From: Camarhynchus parvulus
Lineage: Eukaryota > Chordata > Aves > Passeriformes > Thraupidae
Length of the DNA stretch: 64,000 bases
Direction of reading: 5' to 3'
Assembly (NCBI RefSeq): GCF_901933205.1
Contig: NC_044573.1
Span: forward strand, 60,561,493-60,625,492
Of the stretch, positions 57,979 through 64,000 are shown piece after piece. The notes under the pieces were generated by a model. That model was not told where the DNA came from. It saw only the letters and a list, made by a program, of their open reading frames with translations, and ran no database searches. The position numbers and the translations under genes were made by a program. Every line of letters begins with the position of its first letter. The stretch's first letter is position 1.

Positions 57979-59564
57979 CAAGAAAACAAACCCAAACTAT
58001 CTCAAAAATTTGAATTTTGCTGCCACATGATTCTATTTTGGCTTCTGTTTGCAACATTTAATGATAACCACACTGCTGGCTGAACTCAAAGAGCCTGGCT
58101 GCAAATCCAAACCCCTTTCTTACTTTGCTGTGTTCTTCCAGATAACCTTATAACCCCCTTTTCTCTCCTTCATATTTCCCCCCATAGATCACCGCATTTG
58201 CATTTGTAATATTTGAAATCATAAACACTGATTTTTTTTTAATCTGGCTGCCATGGAAACACTGCAGCCACTGCACCCATGTGCACACTCATCTGCTGCC
58301 TTTCCAATCTACTCAGGTCACCTCTGGAGCTGCGTGCTGGCTGTCCCCCAGGCTGGCTGTGCCCTGTGGAGAGAAAGGGTGCCCTTAGCACAGCTGGGTG
58401 AGCCCACACGTGGGCAGGAACCCAGAGCTGCCCCACTTCAGGAGGGGCTCTGCTCAGGGCTGGTGTCTGCTCAGCCATGGGATGCAAACCACAGCGAGTG
58501 AGGCTCCTTCATTCCAGCCCATGGGGGGCCAGTTGTGTTTAAAGGGAACTATTGTAAATCCCAGTGCCTCATGGAGGGGCTGTGGCCCCAGCTGGACTCA
58601 TCTGGGGTGTCAGGAGGGACATGGCTGCTCTTCACAAACGGGTCTCAGAATGACCCAAATGCAGATGAGGGCTGCAGAAAAGCCTCTGTCCTCCTTCCCC
58701 CAGCACCCCTGTCCTACCAGAAAATGCTTTGGCAAGACAGAGGAAGCTTGTTGGTTTTGTTGGCTCATATTTTTGTTGCATTTGCGAAACCTAGGCAGAA
58801 ATTAGCTATGCTCATCACAGAAGGTAGTGTGAAAATGAAAATGAAAAATCCTGCCTCATATATGCCTCTGTCACTTCCCTGTGAGGTGCATAGGTTTTCT
58901 GATGTGCTGCCTTCCTTTGTGTTGCTGGGATTTTTGCACAACAACATGCTCAAAAGCCTCTGACAGTCCACTTAAATATAAACAGCAAATTAGATCTACC
59001 CAGACATAACTGTCTTTATGCTTTCAGATAAATTTGCAGTTAGAAACTGAATTTGAAGACATACACTTATCCTTAGATTTTACATTACACCTCTGAAAAA
59101 GTGATTGCCTAGTTTTCTACAAATGATCTTGAGTTTATTTCTGAAGTTATCATACAGTGAAAATGAAGAATGAAGGAGAAAATGTGCAAGAAAAGACCAC
59201 TGCTGTGCAGTGGTCACTCCACCAGCCAGGAGGACTAGCTTTCAATTAAGGACTCCGACCTATAAAGGGTTACATCACTGAGAGGGATATTTCCTCTGGG
59301 ATAAAATCTTGGCAGAAGATGTCTTACAGCTCACACTTAAAAACAATAGCTCTGAGAAGGGCATGTATCAGAGGCTGTGGTCTTTTTAAATCTCTGTTAT
59401 ATCCTAACACTTGCACAATGACTGTATCCTGAAAGGGGTGGATTTTCTGTCTTTCTAAGATCTGATTGATTTAGATTAGAATAGTTATTTGGTTTTCAAG
59501 AAAGACTTATTGTTCCCATGTGCAGCAATTTTTATATGGCCAACAAAGCTGTCTGATGTTTCTA
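57979..59564. other. non-coding stretch with a GC-richer patch at 58250-58720
   Basis: The patch holds overlapping frames of 82-142 codons on both strands, in three plus-strand phases, which points to composition rather than coding. CpG is still depleted, so it is not a CpG island. No domain or repeat family recognised. Confidence 0.45.
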
Positions 59565-59650
59565 GCATATGGTGCGAGTGCCTTTAATGGTTGGACTTGG
59601 TGATCTTAAAGGCCCTTTCCAACCTAATGATTCTATGATTCTATGATTTA
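59565..59650 (+). mobile_element. CR1 LINE, very short 3' tail
   Basis: Only the last 80 or so bases of CR1 are present: TTAATGGTTGGACTTGGTGA, TCTTAAAGGCCC, TTTCCAACCTAATG, and a perfect ATTCTATGATTCTATG octamer pair. The 3' end is better preserved than in the other copies, suggesting a younger insertion with extreme 5' truncation. Confidence 0.93.
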
Positions 59651-60796
59651 CTTGACAGCTCACTTTGTATTTAATCCAGAAGCTTGGGTTAGAAGTGGGA
59701 AAACACAAGCAGTGATTAGAAACTCTTTAGTTCTCACCTGGCTCTTCTCACTGACTCCCTGTGTGGTTTTGGATGCTGAGCTGGAGCAATTTTTTAAAAC
59801 AGCCTCAGAGTAGGACTGCTGATCTTCTGGCTAGTGTGAGACACTGAAGGCCTTCTCTTAACATTGCTGTAAAAAGTGAATTTTTTTTTCTCCTGAAGTG
59901 CTCACCTAACAACTTAACTAAAAGTTACTGCCCTAAATGTCTGTGTCAGTTTCCCCATTTCAGAATGCAGTATGCAAATAAAAATCTGCTTCATCGACAA
60001 AGACTGAGAATCAGCTTTGTAAACTCCAAACGAAGCTTTGATGTTCATTTTGAATCAGTTCATACTTAGTCTCTATTATTTCAATACAGAATTAAAGTCA
60101 GGTTGAATCAGGATGTACATGTGCTGTATAGATAGCATAAGGAGGCTGTCCTTTGCTGGCAATCCAGAATGGTCTCTTTTTCAGCCCAGTTCTAATGGCA
60201 TTTGATTGAAGTGTTTACTGCAAGTCCAACAAGTCCCAGCTGCAAGAATCCTTACTCAAATGCACAGGTTGGCTGTTGCCACTTGCGCCAAGCAGCCTTC
60301 ATGCAGGATTTGTGGACAGCTGGGAGCTCAATATCCAGTCAAACAAAGTGGCGAGGCAGTAGGAAATTGCTAAAATCTGTGATCTACTACCAAATCTTAT
60401 AGAGCCAGCAGGGGTTTAATAACTCCTGATTGTATCTGCAAAAGAAAATTCTTCCAGCATAAGCTGTGTCTGAATAAAGCCACATTCTGGCGATTGCTTC
60501 GAATGACTTCACTCACACGAATCACAGGCACTCACTTATTTTCAACCATTGTTGCTCTTGCTCTGTTGTGTCTGCATAAAATGGTGGGGTTATGAAAGGG
60601 CTCCCCAGCTTCCTTACAGCAAAGTGAGAAGTGTCCAGAATGAGAGTGATTCAGTAAACAAGTGTCATGAAAACAATCTGCAATTTTACAGGTGACCGAC
60701 CACGTGGAAACAAACATTCACTCCTCTCAGGTCTGCCAGGCACTCCCCAGGGACTTCTTCTCTTGGTTCTCCCCTGTCAGTGCTAAGATGAAGAAT
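59651..60796. other. non-coding stretch
   Basis: T-rich run at 59880-59889. Short chance frames only. Confidence 0.55.
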
Positions 60797-60815
60797 GTTT
60801 TGTTTTGTTTTGTTT
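60797..60815. repeat. (GTTTT)n microsatellite
   Basis: Three to four TTTTG units, ending in TTTCC. Confidence 0.85.
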
Positions 60816-62404
60816 CCAGCATTGTCATCCAAGCAGGCAGTGTATGGAGAAGTTTCTGGGGCTGAGGTCTCCTTACAAGTAATTGTGCTGGGTGCTGCTC
60901 CTTGACAGGGATTATTGGTGGGCCTGTGAAGAATGAAATTCATTCCCCTCATCTGCATCATCACACAAACTAGACACTTTCCATAAAGAAGATATTAAAA
61001 AAAATTAAATCAGTAAATCTCTATGTAAGGACAATTAATAGTATAGCGTAGCATAAGGGCCAATGCCACGCTGACCATCTCATGACAAGCAGTTCCTTCA
61101 TCAAGTATTGTCTTTTTACAGGCTGTTTATTCATGTATTCCTAGAATTGTTAGGATCTCCTTAACTCCAGGACTAAGGAGACATGGGTGCTTCAAAAGCA
61201 ATTGCCAGTTCCTGAGCACAGTTTTCAAAGTACCTTTGTTTCTAAGCCGTGGTGATTTTGAGTGGCACTCAGAGACCAAGCACATGGTCAGGTCACTCGA
61301 ACTTGTCCAGCCAGGAGTTACCAGAGGTTATGCACGAACTGAATGGCAGTAAGTGGGTGCACACAAGCACATCGTAATTTGACCTAATTTAAACGCCTTG
61401 TGCTATGAGGTAATTCAGATCTGCCACAGACTGAAAGTAGGCACACAGGGAGGTGAGGCAGCTTAGCAGGCACATGGTAATCTCCTATGCTGCAGGGATT
61501 GTGGGGTTGATTGTGCTCAGAGATCCCCAAATCTCTTTCCAAAATTGAACATAAGCACACACAAATCTTACATCTATGTTGGCAGCCTAAACTCAGCTTT
61601 GTGAGTGCCACAATAACTTTGGAGGCACTTTTAGAGATGGCTGCTACCAATAATCAAAATGCTTGGAGAAAAAGGAAAAAGGAGGCATCAAAAATAAAAA
61701 GTAACTCTATTTCTCCTTCCCTCAATGGAAGGAACTGTGGAAACTTGCAACTTCCAGTTTCCCTCAAATAGTCACAGAGGAGGTAACTTGGTAGTGGAAA
61801 AACTGAATTACCATGTACTTTACTTAATTTTCAGAGAGGTTTCTAAGGAACTTGTCATGTAATTTTCATAACAAAGTGTGTAATTATTCCTCTTTTTTAT
61901 TGAATAGTAGCCTCAGGTCTATTGCTAAATCACATGCTACAATAAAGCTGTTGTTTTGTTTGAATTTAATTCATAGACTTAACAAAAGGACACCCTGGCA
62001 GAGCTTGTTTGAAGTGGAAAACTGCTTACATCCCATGAAGCTCGAAGAAAATATAATTTATTATACAGTCTTCTCAATGCCTTCATAAGCATTGTCCATG
62101 CTCTGGAAAATCATGTCAATAAATCAGCACTAACTGTTGTTTGAAGGTCAGGCTAAAGGTTCTGTTTTTCTTGTAGCTGGCTTCTGTAGGTGAAGAGATA
62201 TTTGGCTTCATGGCTAGACATTCTTGGAATTAATTTTCCACCAATTCTTATGCTACTGAATGTAAAGTAATTCTGCCTTTGAATCTGTCACATCATTCTA
62301 AGGAGCTAAATCTAATTGCCACCTCTTTGATATATTTCTTTTAGCATTTCTGTGGCTTTTTAATTCTTGTCTGTATTCTTTCCTTTCCTGCCTTAGGCAC
62401 TTCT
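60816..62404. other. non-coding stretch
   Basis: Chance frames up to 92 codons, no motif. Nothing else recognised. Confidence 0.55.
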
Positions 62405-62424
62405 TTTTCCTTTTTTTTTTTTTT
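62405..62424. repeat. pyrimidine / poly(T) tract
   Basis: TTTTCC followed by T14. On the minus strand it would be a poly(A) tail, but no retroposed gene is recognisable to the left. Confidence 0.88.
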
Positions 62425-63104
62425 GCTGGCTCCAAAGACCCTTCTGAACCTAAGTACCTGGTTAGGAGCCAAGCTAAAAGCAAAAACTGCAAGTGAAGCG
62501 TCACCACTGTGTGCTGACTTCCTTATTACTGTAGAAAAGGGTCTCACCTGTCCCACAGCACTGAGAGGGGGAGTGGGGCTGGCTGGGTGGAGATGCAGCC
62601 TCAGGAATTTGCTTCAGAGGTGTAACAGCTTGAGTGGAAAGAGGCGTAGTGGACAACTAGAGACAGACATGTATGGACAGGGGCTGATGAGCAGGATACA
62701 AAGGAGAGAGCAACCCTACAAAGCCAGCTGGCTGAGGGGTTCCAGGCTCTAGATGTGGGCACTGCAAGCGCTGTGGGAAGGGCAAGAGGCCACAATGAGA
62801 GTCTAGCAGGCCAGGTGACCTGGAGTCTGGATGACTGAAAACAAGCTAAAGGTAATTACAAGGATGCAACTCTCCCGTGATCTCACACAAGGAGCCGCTG
62901 GAGGGAAATGCTGCGTGCAGGATGTTAGCACAGTTTCTCTCCCATCACATGGGTTCACTCATACACCACTTAGCACCAGTCCCAGGAGACTGGACACACC
63001 AGTGTCCAATGGAGCCACGGCTGTGCAGCCCATTTCTTTGCTCCCTGTGATGTGCCAAGGTGTCATCGCTCCCAGCAAAGCAGGAATGGCACCATCCCTT
63101 CCTT
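62425..63104. other. non-coding stretch 5' to a CR1 copy
   Basis: GC-richer text with frames up to 119 codons. Part could be a strongly decayed upstream portion of the following CR1, but I cannot align it. Confidence 0.45.
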
Positions 63105-64000
63105 CTGCTACAGCCACCAAGGCTCATCTCTCATGGGCTCCATCCTGGGCCCTGAGCTCTTCAATGTATCCATCAACAACTTGGATGTAGGACTGGAAGG
63201 GATACTAAATTTGCCACCAATACTAAATTGGAAGGAGCTGTTGAGTCCCTTTAAGGGAGAGAGGCCCTGCAGGGAGACAAAATGAAGTTTAGCAGATCCT
63301 GCACCTGGCATGGGGCAACCCTGAATGTACACATAGAGTGGGGAATGAGATGCTGGAGGGCAGCCCCACAGAAAGGGACCTGAGGGGTCCTGGTTAATGT
63401 AAAGCTGAACATCAGTCAGCAGTGCCCTGGCAGCCAGGAGCACCAAAAGTGGTGGGGAATAAGGCACAACATCACCAGCCAGGCAAGGGAGGAGATGGTC
63501 CTGCTCTGCTTTGCACTGGGGCAGCCTCACCTCGAGTGCTGGGGGCAGTTTTGAGCACCACAATATCAAAAGAGATTAAATTATTAGAGAGTGTCCAAAG
63601 GAGAGCAACAAAGATGAGGAAGGGCCTTGAGGGGAAGCCTTATGGAGAGTGGCTGAGGTCACTTGGTCTGTTCAGCCTGGAGAAGAGGAGACTGAAGAGA
63701 AACCTCATTCCAGTCTACAATTTCCTTGTGAGGGGAAGAGAAGAGGCAGACACTGATCTCTACTCTGTGCTGACCAGTGACATGACCCAAGGGAATGGCC
63801 TGAAGTTGTGTCAGGGGAGATTTAGGTTGGATATTAGAAAAAGGTTCTTTACCCAGAGAGTGGTTGGGCACTGGAACAGGCTCCCCAGGGAAGTGGTCAC
63901 AGCACCAAGCCTGACAGGATTCAAGAAGCCTTTGAGCAATGCTCTCAGCCACATGGTGTGACCCTTGGGGATGGTGCTGTGCAGGGCCAGGAGCTGGACT
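63105..64000 (+). mobile_element. CR1 LINE, long plus-strand copy running off the window
   Basis: The copy starts within the reverse-transcriptase palm: GSILGPELFNVSINNLDVGLEG matches the QGSVLGPVLFNIFINDLDEG block. The catalytic FADD block follows, but reads FATN after a one-base frame change, so both aspartates are gone. Next come the GDLGVLV and LALxxPHLECWGQF blocks, with an in-frame TGA at 63552-63554, then a frameshift and a long intact C-terminus. ORF2 ends in its natural place at 63959-63961, followed by 3' UTR text GGGGATGGTGCTGTGCAGGG. The 3' tail lies beyond the window. The element is inactive. Confidence 0.96.
63422..63961 (+). pseudogene. CR1 ORF2 C-terminal remnant
   Basis: This is an open frame of 179 codons. 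The first 48 or so residues are out of the CR1 frame. From about residue 49 (near 63566) it reads KEIKLLESVQRRATKM, then LRSLGLFSLEKRRL, NGLKLCQGRFRLDIRKRFF, and VVGHWNRLPREVVTAPSLTGFKK, ending ALSHMV-stop, all standard CR1 ORF2 C-terminal blocks. The catalytic palm upstream is damaged and in another frame, so no functional enzyme can result. Confidence 0.92.

Noticed and set aside
58253..58963. Overlapping 82-142 codon frames in a GC-richer patch
   Set aside because: Open in several phases and both strands at once, a composition effect; CpG-depleted, so not a promoter island.
1..64000. tRNA genes, rRNA, CRISPR arrays, bacterial operons, viral coding regions, LTR retrotransposon pairs
   Set aside because: Looked for and not seen; the sequence is vertebrate-like throughout and no long direct terminal repeats or gag/pol-like frames were recognised.

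Overview
The window looks like nuclear DNA from a bird. Its recognisable repeats are almost all CR1 LINEs with the 3' ends typical of avian copies (TTCCAACC followed by ATTCTATG octamers), interspersed repeats cover only about 6% of the sequence, and the rest is AT-rich, CpG-poor, intron- or desert-like DNA. I cannot name the species or chromosome. No convincing protein-coding exon, tRNA, rRNA, known ncRNA or CpG-island promoter is visible. Apart from reverse-transcriptase remnants of CR1, I read the open frames (up to 193 codons) as chance frames or shadows.

Layout. 1-1215: AT-rich, ORF-poor sequence ending in AATAAA, possibly the 3' UTR of a plus-strand gene lying upstream. 2112-2277: CR1 3' end. 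5410-5501: old palindromic repeat. 11.2-11.8 kb: two stretches rich in homeodomain/POU-like words. 12.65-13.4 kb: old minus-strand CR1. 15.25-16.65 kb: the best candidate cluster of conserved non-coding elements, with retained CpGs. 17.59-18.17 kb: longest ORF, status unknown. 21.47-21.91 kb: decayed CR1 reverse-transcriptase piece. 25.9-26.15 kb: AAAT/TTTA inverted microsatellite and an ATAG microsatellite. 27.57-28.38 kb: minus-strand CR1 with a readable RT C-terminal part. 31.04-31.43 kb: old CR1 piece. 32.54-32.87 kb: enhancer-like stretch. 37.35-37.63 kb: CR1 3' end. 42.14-42.23 kb: second palindromic-type repeat. 43.96-44.02 kb: a striking hairpin with 25-bp arms. 45-50 kb: homeobox-word-rich stretches. 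54-58 kb: AT, TA/GT, poly(A) and AACA simple repeats. 59.56-59.65 kb: very short, well-preserved CR1 tail. 63.1-64.0 kb: long dead CR1 running off the window.

There is no set of genes working together here. The plausible biology is regulatory: a gene desert or very large intron holding candidate enhancers, overlaid by CR1 copies of several ages and both orientations. The most unusual structures are the 43965-44022 hairpin, the two copies of an old archosaur/reptile-type palindromic repeat, and the CpG-retaining block at 15.25-16 kb. All conservation statements are inferences from sequence texture; none was tested by alignment.
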